Positions 15,018-24,852 are shown, counted from the stretch's first letter. The stretch: DNA of 32,272 nucleotides from Elusimicrobiota bacterium (GCA_003140895.1 PLLH01000114.1:18857-51128); one strand, 5' to 3'. Translations and numbers: made by a program. The notes: generated by a model from the sequence alone, not told the origin.

Positions 15018-18000
15018 ATGAAACGGATCGGACTTTTTTCATCTCTGTTTCTTTTTGTGGCGGCGGCCTCTGTTTGCGCCGCCGTGCCGCAAGCGCCCAC
15101 CTGGCCGGCTTCTCCCTTGTCCCGAACCGATAAATCGATTTCCGCACAGTGGTTGGACAGCGCCAATCCCGCCGGGACCAAATACCGTTTGGAAGTGTCG
15201 TCGGACGGTTTCCAAACGATCGTTTCCAGCCAGACCGCCATGCTCTCCGCCACAGTGAACGAATTGCTTTCTAACACATCGTACGACGTTCGCGTGGTGG
15301 CGTTGGACGCCATCGATTCCACTCCCAGCGATTATTCATCCACTCTTCCCATTTACATGTTGGCGGCGGTTCCGGGTCTTCCCACCATCGGCTCCATTTT
15401 TACGCCGGAGAGAGACGCCGTGACGGTTCGCTGGCTTTCAAATGAAAACAGCGCCGGGACTCAATATCATGTCCAGGCTTACGTGTATCAAGAAAATTCT
15501 ATTCCGGGTGTAACCACTAAAGCCTGGGTACCGGCGCAGGCGCAGGATACGACGGACACCTCTGTTCGATTTGCGTCTCTTGCAAATAACACGACCTACT
15601 GGTTTACAGTGAGCGCAGTTCATGCCGAAGGCGGAACGACATCGCCGCGTGATCTGGGAACCGCTGTCACGCTGCCGGGAGCTTTTTCATTGATTCCTGA
15701 CCATCCGGCGAGTTCGACCGTGTGGTACGGCAGAGCCGACAGCACCATCACGTTTCAAACCGACGCTTTTGCCAATGGAGCCGCCTCTTATATTCGATAT
15801 CGCTGGCTTCCGTACCAGGACACTTTTACGTGGCCTCAGGACAGCGATCAGGCGCAGATAAACACGATTTGGAGCGGCGGGGACCTCGTTATCTCGAACT
15901 CCTACACGGCGCCCTTCTATCTGCACGTGAAAGCGTACAACGCCGTGGGGGCCTCGAACTCCCAGAGCGAGACCGTGATGGGCCCGTTCCTTATTGATTA
16001 TTTTCCGCCGAATCCGAATCCGGCTATTTTAACGTCAACGAAGACCAATACGTCGATCACATGGAATGCGAGCCAGGCAACGGATCCCAGCGGCGCCTCC
16101 GGACTTCACGCGAAACCATACGGATGGACGTTTGATGGGGGAGCCGAACTATTTACAGCGGGGCAATCGTCGCAAACAATTCATTTGACGCCGAACACGG
16201 GTCACACCATGACGCTTCGCCTTCGTGACCAGGCCCAACCGCCGAACATGACGGACGCTGTTTCCACCACCGTCGTCACCGCTCAAAATAAACCTTTGAG
16301 CGTGGCGGTGACCTTAAGCGGCACGGAAGCGGATGTGACAGTGGCGGGCGATTTCCCATTTATTACCGAAGGCCTGTCAGGCCTTCAGGTTCGATTGTCG
16401 GATTCTCATACGGAAATTTTCTCTCCCATTCAGCAAACAGTTTCGTTCCACTTTACGGGGCTACTTCCCAACACGGTTTATGAGATGAAGGCCAAAGCCT
16501 TTAACCGGGCCGGCGAAGAAACCGATTGGTGCACAGCGGGTACTTTCACAACTCCCGGCGGGCCCGCCCACATCACGGCCGATAAGGCCCCGTACAATCC
16601 GCCGAGTCCCGGAGGGATATATAAAGGAGGAACGGTGATTCGGTTCACCGACGACGGCGCTTACGGCCGGGGCGAGGTCGCGTATTACAAATTTCTTCTT
16701 TCCGGGTCGGCTTCGGAACCGGGGCCGCTGGACTGGCAAAACAGCATCGGCATTTCGCGCGGCAGTTGGGCCAGCGCTCCGTTTAATGGAACCCAGAGCT
16801 TTTACGCTCATATTCGCAGTTATGACAGCAGCAATCAGTCCATCGCGGGCGGATACACCCGGCTGGGGCCGTGGTGGATCGATAACGATCCGCCGATAGA
16901 CGTGGGAACGCCGACGGTGGATGTGAGCGGCAGTTCCACGCTGGTCTTTAACGCCGGAAGCCCGGAAGACATTGGCCCGGCCGGTCTTCCCTTGGCTCCG
17001 TATTCTTTTGATGGCGGACAAACCTTTCAGGTGGCGGCCTCTTCTTCTTTGGTTGGCTTGGAAGCCAACTCCTATCACGCCGTGGACATCGTTTATCAGG
17101 ATTCCGTCGGAAATCTCACTCTCCCGACTCATAAAGACGCGTACACGCTTCAGAATCAGCCCACGGGAATCAATGTCACGTTGCTTCAAGGGAAACACAT
17201 CGAATTGAGCGCCGCGGGTGATTTTCCCCGATTGAATCTTAATTTGTCCGGGCTTCAATTCGGCTTACAAAAACCCGATCTCACCATTACGTGGGCTGAT
17301 TGGGTTCAAGTCAATTACGCCGCGTATGATTTGGCCTCGTTTAACACAACGTACACCTTTGTCGTTCGGGCGCGGAACGCCAATGGCGTCCTCACGGCTC
17401 AAAGCCCGCTTGTGCCCATCACGACGCCGCCAACATCGCCGAGCATCGGCGTCATTCAGGGCACGCTGAACGCGTGGGGAACAAATCCCACTTATATTTT
17501 TAAGGCGTTGGACGCCGCCGGCCCCACCACCTATGATCATTACGTCTATGCCTGGAACAAAGAAGAAGTTTATGCCGGAATGATCACGGATGTGTGGCCC
17601 GTTGGGAGTTCTCAGCTGAGTTTCACGGCCGCTGACTCCGGCAAGTGGTATCTTCATATTCGCTCCGTTAATTCCGCCGGAGATCAGATGAGCGCTGTGA
17701 CGACGATCGGATGGTTCGGGTATGACGTCGTTCCTCCGACGATGGTCCAATTCGGTGATCCGTCGACCACGATGAACAGCGTTACCTGGACGGCGCTGGC
17801 CAATACGACGGACACGTTTTCCGGCCTTCACACCGAGCCGTTGGTTTGGAACTGCGGCGACCCCGCCAAAGAACAATTTTCAACTCTTCTTAATCCTCAG
17901 ATCATTGTACTGGGTTCGCCCAATCAGCTTTATGCGATGACCTTGTGCGCTCGAGATGCCTTGGGAAATCGGAGCGCGCCTGTCTCACTATCGACCTATA

Positions 18001-21000
18001 CCCGGGCCGCCGATGTGAGCTTGAGCGCGCGCGATACATTCGCAGTGTATCAGGGATCCGTCACGGTGAAATGGAGAGACGGCGGGAACCCCAATGGGAC
18101 CCCATTTAAGGTTCAACTTTCCGCGTCGGACACATTCGCTTCGGTGGATGAAAAACGCATCGTTCGTTCTGACCCGGCCGATGGCATCATGTCAGCCCTT
18201 TTTACCGGGCTCACGACGAACACAACTTATTTTGTCCGCGTCAGCGCCGTGAACGGCCTCAACGTGGAGACCGCGCCTCTGAGTTTGGGTTCCGTGACCA
18301 CCCGGCCCCAGTCTCCCTCAATTAAAGTCACCGTCAACGCCGAAACAGACCCAGCGCCGGAAGGCGAGGGCGCTGTGTTCGCGCCCGGCACGGTGTTTCA
18401 CGCGGCGAGCCTGATTCCCTTTGGATCCGGAACCGTTGAGTATCTGCGGTGGGTGTGGAATTCCAATCCCAACAGCGTGATATGGTCCAATCTGGATACC
18501 TTGGCGGACGCCACGCATCCCATCACGGTGACGGCGTCCACGAAAGGGCGCTATTACCTGCATGCGGCGGCGTTCAGCGGCGGCGGAATGTCGGCGAGCG
18601 ACAACCCTGACGAAATCGTTAAAGGGCCGTTCAATATTGTGACGGCCAATGACTTTACTCCGGCGTTCGTTTTCGTTGAATCCAGCACGAACACCATCTC
18701 AATCAGCCAAGCGATCGTCGTTGGAGATCAATTCGCCGGTGTTGCGGAACCTTATGGATATCAGCTCGACGGGGGCGACATCCACTGGGACTCAAAGACG
18801 ACGTACGTCGCGACAAGTTTAGAACCCAATAAGTCTTATTCAGTTCATATCTATTTAAAGAACGCGGTGCCTCAGATTTCAAGCGCGGTGAGCCAAACGG
18901 TAGTGACAAAACAGAAAACACCGGAGCTGATCGTTGCTTCCAACGTGTCGGAGTCAAGCATGACATTGACCGCCAGCACGCCTGGCGGGTTTTTCAATAC
19001 CGGCGCCGACCCCACCGGTTTCAAATTTAGTTTGATATCCGGTCCTATCACGATATCCCCTGCCTGGATAGTGAACCCGACATTGGTTATTCCGGCGGGG
19101 GGGCTTGATCCCAATAGAACCTATTCAGTGACAGTGCAAGCCCGGAACAGCGCTGGCGATGTGACGCCTCCATCCATCGCATTTTCGGTGACAACTTTGG
19201 CCAAAATTCCTTCTTATCCCAATATCAAACCTGATACCGTTAATAATGTTTCCGATTTCGACGTGAATGGATATTACAAGCCCGGAAAACTCTTTTCCTT
19301 CAGCTCTTCAGACTGGGCGCTCGTGAATTATTACAAGGTCATCGTCGATCAAAACGACAAAGTGATGGACATGAGCGCTTACGACAATGCGGCGCTGGCC
19401 GCCACATGGATCAGCAACAAATTCTCAACGGCGCCCGCCGCGGCGGGAACGTATTACTTTCATTTCCGTTCTTACAATAGCGCTAACGTGGGAGGACCGG
19501 ACTATACTTTCGGTCCGGTTTACATTGACGATCAATCGCCCACACCGAATCCACCTGTTTTGGCGGGAGTTGATGTGTCTGCGGAACAAGTCATCTGGAC
19601 CGCGACGCCCGCCACGGACGGGGGGGGCGCCGGATTGGACGTGAACCAGGCGTACAATTTCCAATACCCCGACGGGGTTTGGGGTGCCTCTACAACAACG
19701 ATGTACAATCTTCAACCCAACACGCGTGTCTCCATTAGTTTGGTGGTTCGCGACCGCATCGGGAACGTGACCTCCGCGTTGGATAAATCCACGGTCACGA
19801 AAGCGGCGGTTCCATTCCCATTCAGTAGTTCTCTCAATGACGTAACGACCGGCGGATCGTCGGCTTCCATGGGATGGGAGAAGCAAAACAACTCGGACAA
19901 GACGGTTTATGAGATCGGCGCCTCGCTCCTGCAGGATATGTCCAACCCGATTGTGCAAGCGGTGGGAACGGATGTGTCGACGGGAGAGATTACGGGGCTT
20001 CAGATCAACACGGATTATTGGTTCGCGGTCAGAGCCGTGAACGCCTATGGGTTCCGGACGGCGTGGGCGCTCGTGGGAAGTCACACATGGAAAACGAAAA
20101 ACGAGATTGTCACCCCCAGTGTCAACGTCACTCAGGTTTTAACGGATTCCATTCAAGTGGAGTGGTTGGCGAGCATTTATCCAGTCGGAACGACTTTTGA
20201 AGAGCTTCATAACAGCGGCGGCATTCTGGATGAAACGCCACCGCCGGTGGCCGCGAGTTCTCCTCACACGGTTTCAGGCCTCACGCCGAACATGAACCAT
20301 ATTATTGGGATTCGAGCGAAGAGCGCCTCCAGTGTCTACAGTTTGTACGCGACGGTGAGCACGACCACCCTGGCCGACGCCCCGGTTCTGCAAACGTTCA
20401 CGCTGAATGTGACATCGGCCTCCGTGGCATGGACGGCGGCGCGTAACCCGATTGATACGAAATACGAGATCCGGGCCTCTCTCGTCTCGACGCTGGACCA
20501 ATTTACGGACGTGAAATCGACCATGACAGGAACCAATGGCGTTCTAAAAGGGCTCATTCCCGATACCGATTATTATTTCGGCCTGAGGGCTTTGGACCGC
20601 ACGGGCCGTCCGACCGCCTGGGTTTCGTTGGGAGAGGCTCGGACCCCTGTGATGCCCCCGCAACTGCCGTATTCGTTCACCAATCTGACGGGAAACTCGA
20701 TGCGGCTCGACTGGGGCGGAGGAACCAATCCGACGGGCGTTCAATACGTGGTAGACCGTTCCATTGATCAATTTGCTTCGGCTCCTCAAAAAACAGAAAC
20801 GATCGCCAACACGTATGTGGCGCCGGCGGATCTCGCTTTGAACACAACCTATTATTACCGCGCCAAAGCGGTGAGCTCAAATGGAGAATCGGCTGTTGTG
20901 TCGTTGGGAAGCGCCGTGACTCTTTCAACGATGCCTGCCGCCGGCGTTCTCTCGCCTGGAATTAATTATGTGGGCGTGAGTTGGTTGCCGAACGGGAACC

Positions 21001-24000
21001 CTTCGGGGACGATTTATTATGTCGAAGCGGCGGATAATCTGGCGTTTATGAATTTGATCCGCAGTAATAATGTGACGGATCAACAGGTTCGCATCGAGGG
21101 GTTGAAACAAAACACGACGTATTGGTTCAAACTCTATTCCGTGAACTGGGCGGGGGCGATCTCGGACGCTCTGTCGCCGGGGTTCGCCATCACGCAGGTG
21201 TCAACCCCGGTGCTCCCGACGTGCGAGGCCAAATGGAACGCCTCGTCCGGGACGTATGTCCATGTGATCATTAGCGCCGGCGACATGAATCCGGAAGACA
21301 CGCTCTATGCCATTTTTAACACCAACACCGCCGCCTATTTAACCGGCGATGGTTCATCGTCTCCCACGCCTGTTTGGTTGACGCGCACCGACTGGGATGG
21401 AAGCGGAACAGAGGTGAATCCAGGGAAAGCCATCCACGCGCACTTGTCACCGTGGACGGAATACGGGTACAAGATTCGAGCGAAGAACCGGGCCGACGTT
21501 TTATCCGATGGTTTCTCTGACGAGCAAACAGTGACGACGGTTCCAGGGAAGCCCAGCTTGACTGCTTCGGTGGCGGAGCAGGATTATGTCCGGCTTCAGT
21601 GGGCCAGCACGGACGCCGAAGTGTTCCGTATGTACGTTTCCCCAACCGGCGTCGCCGGTTCTTTCACCGCTTACCATGATTACGTTGCTGCTAATGTAAA
21701 TATTCATTACATCAAACAGGAAGGGCCAAATGATATCCCATACAATTTGCGGGAAATTCGTCATGATGCGGAGGGAGGAACCCCCGCCCAGGCCGGAGGA
21801 TTTGCTCAAACGCTCGTCAGTACGGATTCCATTGCGTTTCAATGGGAGACGGTTGTCTCTCCAGCTCCGGCGCCGCGGTATTATTATTATCTGAGAGGCG
21901 TCGGGCGTTTGGAGGAAGAGGGCGAGCCCTCGGACACGGTGTCGGCGCAGGTGGTTCCCGTCATCAGCAGTTATGTGATTGCCGGGACGAGAACGGGAAA
22001 AGACACGGACCCTCAATATCAATTTGTCGCTCCGGCTGGAACGTCCGTGACCGTTCCGAATTTGCAGCCGAACACCCATTTGCGCGTGGGCCTCAAAGCG
22101 CGCTCGTCTGATGGATTGGAAGGGGTGAGTTCCAACCCCATCGACGCGTGGTCGCTGGCGAATGTTCCTGGCCAGCCCGTGGTCACGTCCGGTTTTGATG
22201 ATTCCCACCACGTTTTCTTGAATGTTGATTTCAGCACCTCGGGGAACCCCGCTCATACTCAATACGCCATACGATGGGTGGAAGGGAATAAGTATATCGC
22301 CGGCGGCGGAACGACGACTGGTTTGACCGACATCAATTGGCTCACGAAAGAGGAATGGGATCGCGGGTTCACTCACACGGGGCTTCCGACAGCGACGACG
22401 TACACCTACGACGTGTTGGCGAGAAACGGCGATAAATCCGGGGGGCCGCATATCATGACGGTCCCGTCAGCGCCCGGGTCGGGTCAAACCATCAGCTTCC
22501 CGCCTCCAACGCAGCTGTCCGGGAGCGGGGCGTCGCAATCGGCCATTTTGTGGACTTGGATGGACAATTCATCGGATGAGACAGGATTTGAAATCGATGA
22601 AACGGTGAGCACGACTCTCGTCACGCGCGTCTCCCGAGTGGGCAGTATTCCTCAAGCGAACACCGGGACGTTGAACGCGACGGAATCAGGCCTTCCGACG
22701 CCGAATACGCCCTACAGCAGAACTGTTCGGGCGTCCAATGTGAACGGGTATAGCTTTTCCTCCGCTCCTGCGGAAGCGTGGACGCTGGCCATGGATCCGG
22801 ATGTGGAGTCCACCACGCATAAGATCAACGAGGTCTCGCAGGTCATCAAGTTTAAGTTTAAGAACAATCTGATCTTTGGACAGGGAACGGCCCATCACTA
22901 TTCGGTCAAATTCACGACGAGTCCCGCCTACGTCTTTTCTGGAACGGAAGTTCGCTGGGACGACCCGGCGGAGATCAAAGAATTTACGAGGGATGTGATC
23001 GATGTCAACACCAGCTGGTATCTGCACGTGTTGAGCTTCAATAATCAGAACACGCCGTCCGTGCACCGCGTGCTGGGGCCGTATCCGTTGTTCCAGGACG
23101 TTGTTCCGCCGGAAGTTTCCGGGTTTAGCCAGGACGGGGCCCAGGCCATCAGCGGGGCCCGCCCGGCGTCTGAAATAGGTTCGATGTTGAGCGCGAAAGC
23201 GGTGTCCAAGAAAAGCGTGAAGTCCGCGCCCACGGAGCCGCAGTTGGACGTCTCCTTTGCGGCCTCCATTCCGTGGGTGCCCTCGGTCCACACCATCCAT
23301 ATTGGTTTCACCAAACGGCTTGATCCGGACACCGTGACCAGCAAGACAGTTCTTGTCCGGGCCATCCAGAATAATTTGAGTCAAGCTGTCAGCAACTCTC
23401 AGCCCATCTCATGCTCATTGACCTATAACGATGCGGAGCAGCGGCTGGACGTCGGGTTTCCTCAGCCCGGTCTTCCGCCGGGGTATCTCTTTGAATTGGA
23501 GTTGACCAAGGGCGTGTTGGATACCGGGGGGAATTCTCTGGCGGAAGAATTCCGCTACTACTTCAGGACTTTCCTCGATCCGGGAGTTGACAACGAATTG
23601 ATCACCAGCGACGGCGGGATCATTTCGACTCGGATCCACCTGTCGGCCGGATCTTTGCCGAAACAAGGCGCCATTGGGGCTGAAACGGATCCCGCCAGTT
23701 ATTCCTGGGGGTTTGATTCCAACGCTCAGAAGATAGCGACGGAAAAGCAGATGTCGATTGGGGGCGCGTTTGCCCGGCCGATCTCGCAACGTTACCTGGG
23801 GCTCTTTGACACCAACCATAATTTGACGAACGGCAAGTTGAAAGCGCCCGCCGTCATCATGATTCCCTTTTTCGATGAAGACAATGACGGCTATGTGGAT
23901 TCTGTTCTGCCTCCGGGCCGCCGGAATGTCCAAACAAACAGTCTTGATGGATTGGCCCAAAACGGGGTTCGGATTAAAGTGTCGAATCTGGGACTCTACC

Positions 24001-24398
24001 GGTTCGATCAGGAAACGCAATTGTGGATTAAGGTGCCGGGGGCTCAAGTCGACACCCAGAGCAAGACCGTGGGCGGGCAGATTTACCAGATGGGGCTCTA
24101 CGCGGTCTTGGGGACCGCTTCCAACGACGTGTCCAACACGTACGCGTATCCCGTTCCGTTTGTGGCTTCAAAAGACAGGGAAATAAAGTTCGTTAACCTG
24201 CCTGACGCGGGGGAGATAAAGATTTATACTGTGGCCGGAGAATTGGTGAAAGAGATCCGTTTCGACGCCACACGGTCGGACCCTCTTGCGTGGGACGTGA
24301 AAAACGAGAGCGGAGAAAAGCTGGGAGCTGATGTCTATCTTTATCAGGTCAAATCAGGAGGGAACCAGAAGACAGGGAAACTTGTCATCGTTCGATAA
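15018..24398 (+). CDS. Giant secreted fibronectin-III-like repeat protein with Por-tail-like C terminus
   Basis: The chosen ATG (15018) begins a classic signal peptide (MKRIGLFSSLFLFVAAASVCA) after a GGGGAAGACGGA ribosome site. An in-frame ATG at 14937 would precede it poorly. The 3126-residue product has two FnIII-like modules (about 25-221), five super-repeats (222-1694), further FnIII modules (1695-2592), an extra copy of the super-repeat's first module (2593-2705), and a Ser/Lys/Ala linker. A Big_5-like Ig domain (about 2740-2850) follows, then a region with a DEDNDGYVD calcium-loop-like motif (2952-2960). A FlgD-Ig/type IX secretion-tail-like domain lies at 3042-3126. No enzyme domain is seen. 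A cell-surface adhesin or structural role is likely, with export by Sec and then a PorV-type route (inference). Confidence 0.88.
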   Translation: MKRIGLFSSLFLFVAAASVCAAVPQAPTWPASPLSRTDKSISAQWLDSANPAGTKYRLEVSSDGFQTIVSSQTAMLSATVNELLSNTSYDVRVVALDAIDSTPSDYSSTLPIYMLAAVPGLPTIGSIFTPERDAVTVRWLSNENSAGTQYHVQAYVYQENSIPGVTTKAWVPAQAQDTTDTSVRFASLANNTTYWFTVSAVHAEGGTTSPRDLGTAVTLPGAFSLIPDHPASSTVWYGRADSTITFQTDAFANGAASYIRYRWLPYQDTFTWPQDSDQAQINTIWSGGDLVISNSYTAPFYLHVKAYNAVGASNSQSETVMGPFLIDYFPPNPNPAILTSTKTNTSITWNASQATDPSGASGLHAKPYGWTFDGGAELFTAGQSSQTIHLTPNTGHTMTLRLRDQAQPPNMTDAVSTTVVTAQNKPLSVAVTLSGTEADVTVAGDFPFITEGLSGLQVRLSDSHTEIFSPIQQTVSFHFTGLLPNTVYEMKAKAFNRAGEETDWCTAGTFTTPGGPAHITADKAPYNPPSPGGIYKGGTVIRFTDDGAYGRGEVAYYKFLLSGSASEPGPLDWQNSIGISRGSWASAPFNGTQSFYAHIRSYDSSNQSIAGGYTRLGPWWIDNDPPIDVGTPTVDVSGSSTLVFNAGSPEDIGPAGLPLAPYSFDGGQTFQVAASSSLVGLEANSYHAVDIVYQDSVGNLTLPTHKDAYTLQNQPTGINVTLLQGKHIELSAAGDFPRLNLNLSGLQFGLQKPDLTITWADWVQVNYAAYDLASFNTTYTFVVRARNANGVLTAQSPLVPITTPPTSPSIGVIQGTLNAWGTNPTYIFKALDAAGPTTYDHYVYAWNKEEVYAGMITDVWPVGSSQLSFTAADSGKWYLHIRSVNSAGDQMSAVTTIGWFGYDVVPPTMVQFGDPSTTMNSVTWTALANTTDTFSGLHTEPLVWNCGDPAKEQFSTLLNPQIIVLGSPNQLYAMTLCARDALGNRSAPVSLSTYTRAADVSLSARDTFAVYQGSVTVKWRDGGNPNGTPFKVQLSASDTFASVDEKRIVRSDPADGIMSALFTGLTTNTTYFVRVSAVNGLNVETAPLSLGSVTTRPQSPSIKVTVNAETDPAPEGEGAVFAPGTVFHAASLIPFGSGTVEYLRWVWNSNPNSVIWSNLDTLADATHPITVTASTKGRYYLHAAAFSGGGMSASDNPDEIVKGPFNIVTANDFTPAFVFVESSTNTISISQAIVVGDQFAGVAEPYGYQLDGGDIHWDSKTTYVATSLEPNKSYSVHIYLKNAVPQISSAVSQTVVTKQKTPELIVASNVSESSMTLTASTPGGFFNTGADPTGFKFSLISGPITISPAWIVNPTLVIPAGGLDPNRTYSVTVQARNSAGDVTPPSIAFSVTTLAKIPSYPNIKPDTVNNVSDFDVNGYYKPGKLFSFSSSDWALVNYYKVIVDQNDKVMDMSAYDNAALAATWISNKFSTAPAAAGTYYFHFRSYNSANVGGPDYTFGPVYIDDQSPTPNPPVLAGVDVSAEQVIWTATPATDGGGAGLDVNQAYNFQYPDGVWGASTTTMYNLQPNTRVSISLVVRDRIGNVTSALDKSTVTKAAVPFPFSSSLNDVTTGGSSASMGWEKQNNSDKTVYEIGASLLQDMSNPIVQAVGTDVSTGEITGLQINTDYWFAVRAVNAYGFRTAWALVGSHTWKTKNEIVTPSVNVTQVLTDSIQVEWLASIYPVGTTFEELHNSGGILDETPPPVAASSPHTVSGLTPNMNHIIGIRAKSASSVYSLYATVSTTTLADAPVLQTFTLNVTSASVAWTAARNPIDTKYEIRASLVSTLDQFTDVKSTMTGTNGVLKGLIPDTDYYFGLRALDRTGRPTAWVSLGEARTPVMPPQLPYSFTNLTGNSMRLDWGGGTNPTGVQYVVDRSIDQFASAPQKTETIANTYVAPADLALNTTYYYRAKAVSSNGESAVVSLGSAVTLSTMPAAGVLSPGINYVGVSWLPNGNPSGTIYYVEAADNLAFMNLIRSNNVTDQQVRIEGLKQNTTYWFKLYSVNWAGAISDALSPGFAITQVSTPVLPTCEAKWNASSGTYVHVIISAGDMNPEDTLYAIFNTNTAAYLTGDGSSSPTPVWLTRTDWDGSGTEVNPGKAIHAHLSPWTEYGYKIRAKNRADVLSDGFSDEQTVTTVPGKPSLTASVAEQDYVRLQWASTDAEVFRMYVSPTGVAGSFTAYHDYVAANVNIHYIKQEGPNDIPYNLREIRHDAEGGTPAQAGGFAQTLVSTDSIAFQWETVVSPAPAPRYYYYLRGVGRLEEEGEPSDTVSAQVVPVISSYVIAGTRTGKDTDPQYQFVAPAGTSVTVPNLQPNTHLRVGLKARSSDGLEGVSSNPIDAWSLANVPGQPVVTSGFDDSHHVFLNVDFSTSGNPAHTQYAIRWVEGNKYIAGGGTTTGLTDINWLTKEEWDRGFTHTGLPTATTYTYDVLARNGDKSGGPHIMTVPSAPGSGQTISFPPPTQLSGSGASQSAILWTWMDNSSDETGFEIDETVSTTLVTRVSRVGSIPQANTGTLNATESGLPTPNTPYSRTVRASNVNGYSFSSAPAEAWTLAMDPDVESTTHKINEVSQVIKFKFKNNLIFGQGTAHHYSVKFTTSPAYVFSGTEVRWDDPAEIKEFTRDVIDVNTSWYLHVLSFNNQNTPSVHRVLGPYPLFQDVVPPEVSGFSQDGAQAISGARPASEIGSMLSAKAVSKKSVKSAPTEPQLDVSFAASIPWVPSVHTIHIGFTKRLDPDTVTSKTVLVRAIQNNLSQAVSNSQPISCSLTYNDAEQRLDVGFPQPGLPPGYLFELELTKGVLDTGGNSLAEEFRYYFRTFLDPGVDNELITSDGGIISTRIHLSAGSLPKQGAIGAETDPASYSWGFDSNAQKIATEKQMSIGGAFARPISQRYLGLFDTNHNLTNGKLKAPAVIMIPFFDEDNDGYVDSVLPPGRRNVQTNSLDGLAQNGVRIKVSNLGLYRFDQETQLWIKVPGAQVDTQSKTVGGQIYQMGLYAVLGTASNDVSNTYAYPVPFVASKDREIKFVNLPDAGEIKIYTVAGELVKEIRFDATRSDPLAWDVKNESGEKLGADVYLYQVKSGGNQKTGKLVIVR
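15681..20099 (+). repeat. Five tandem super-repeats of 292-298 codons inside the giant gene
   Basis: Starts at 15681, 16563, 17439, 18315 and 19209 give units of 294, 292, 292, 298 and 297 codons. Each unit has the same three modules in order. The first is a beta module ending in a (Y/F)(Y/F)(L/F/A)H(V/I/F)(K/R)-(A/S)(Y/V)N-type strand plus a GP(F/W)-x-I-D turn and PP. The second is centred on an (L/P/A)Y(G/S)xxxDGG-type motif. The third is an FnIII module with L-x-x-N-T-x-Y and RA(R/V)NxxG. Similarity is at protein level. The DNA has diverged, so these are old duplications. Confidence 0.75.
24141..24395 (+). other. Por-tail/FlgD-Ig-like C-terminal domain of the giant protein
   Basis: Residues 3042-3126 begin YAYPVPF, continue with an IKIYTVAGELVKEI strand pair and WDVKNESGEKLG, and close with ADVYLYQV and QKTGKLVIVR. 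This is the pattern of type A type IX secretion C-terminal signals (PNPF box, xxGxxV, GVYxY, GKxxV). The stand-alone protein at 24402-24743 carries the same pattern. In Bacteroidota such tails are recognised by PorV during export. Confidence 0.7.
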
Positions 24399-24401
24399 CC
24401 T

Positions 24402-24743
24402 ATGAAACCAATCATCGTTCGCTCAGCCTCTTTTATCGCGCTTCTAACGGTTCTCTTTTGCGCGCCACGCCTCTCTTTTGCCGAGCCTCATGTCTTTCCC
24501 AATCCCTTTATCGCCAAAGATCACGCGTTTGTCCGATTCACTGATTTGCCCGGTCCCGGTTCCATACGAATCTTTACCGTCTCCGGGGAAAAAGTGGCTG
24601 ACATAACGATTGCCGCCGGGGAAGATCCCAAAAAATGGGACGTCGTCAATTCTTCCGGCGATAAACTGGCCACCGGCGTCTATTTGTACCTCGTTGATAC
24701 GGGGAGTCAAAAAACAGCCGGTAAAATCGTGGTGATTCGTTAG
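24402..24743 (+). CDS. Stand-alone secreted Por-tail-like domain protein
   Basis: This 113-residue protein is a signal peptide (about residues 1-27, ending SFA) followed almost only by one FlgD-Ig/Por-tail-like domain: VFPNPF, IRIFTVSGEKV, WDVVNSSGDKLATGVYLY and GKIVVIR. It aligns end to end with residues 3042-3126 of the giant protein upstream but is well diverged in DNA. It starts 3 bases after that gene's stop with no good ribosome site of its own, suggesting coupled translation. It may be a detached export signal, a competitor or gauge for the sorting machinery, or a small structural subunit. The function is unknown. Confidence 0.85.
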   Translation: MKPIIVRSASFIALLTVLFCAPRLSFAEPHVFPNPFIAKDHAFVRFTDLPGPGSIRIFTVSGEKVADITIAAGEDPKKWDVVNSSGDKLATGVYLYLVDTGSQKTAGKIVVIR

Positions 24744-24760
24744 GCCTGCCAACTTAGGCT

Positions 24761-24777
24761 GTTACGAATTATTTACG
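24761..24777 (+). promoter_or_regulatory. Isolated TTAC pair at 11-base spacing
   Basis: TTAC at 24762 and 24773 form TGTTAC-GAAT-TATTTAC (24760-24776), matching the TTAC pairs at 14915-14932 and 24900-24916. It sits just after the stop of the small tail-domain gene and lacks a regular TTAA run before it. It could be an extra operator half or an upstream start signal. Confidence 0.35.
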
Positions 24778-24788
24778 CGAGCCATACC

Positions 24789-24815
24789 GCTTCCAGCATT
24801 TTAAATGCTAGAAGC
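24789..24815. terminator. Imperfect inverted repeat, possible terminator or operator
   Basis: GCTTCCAGCATT (24789-24800) and AATGCTAGAAGC (24804-24815) pair over 11 of 12 positions around a TTA loop. No U-run follows, so a classic intrinsic terminator is not certain. It separates the giant-gene transcript from the PorV-type operon promoter. Confidence 0.35.
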
Positions 24816-24852
24816 TCCTTCATAAGCGATCAAACCTCAAATAACCGCTTAA

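Noticed and set aside
15681-20099. CRISPR or short DNA tandem repeats within the giant gene
   Set aside because: Repetition is at protein level with long, diverged units. There are no short identical repeats with spacers.
21501-22451. A 316-codon minus-strand open frame inside the giant gene
   Set aside because: The plus strand carries clear FnIII-like modules through this interval. The minus-strand product is Arg/His-rich and unstructured-looking, as expected of a shadow.
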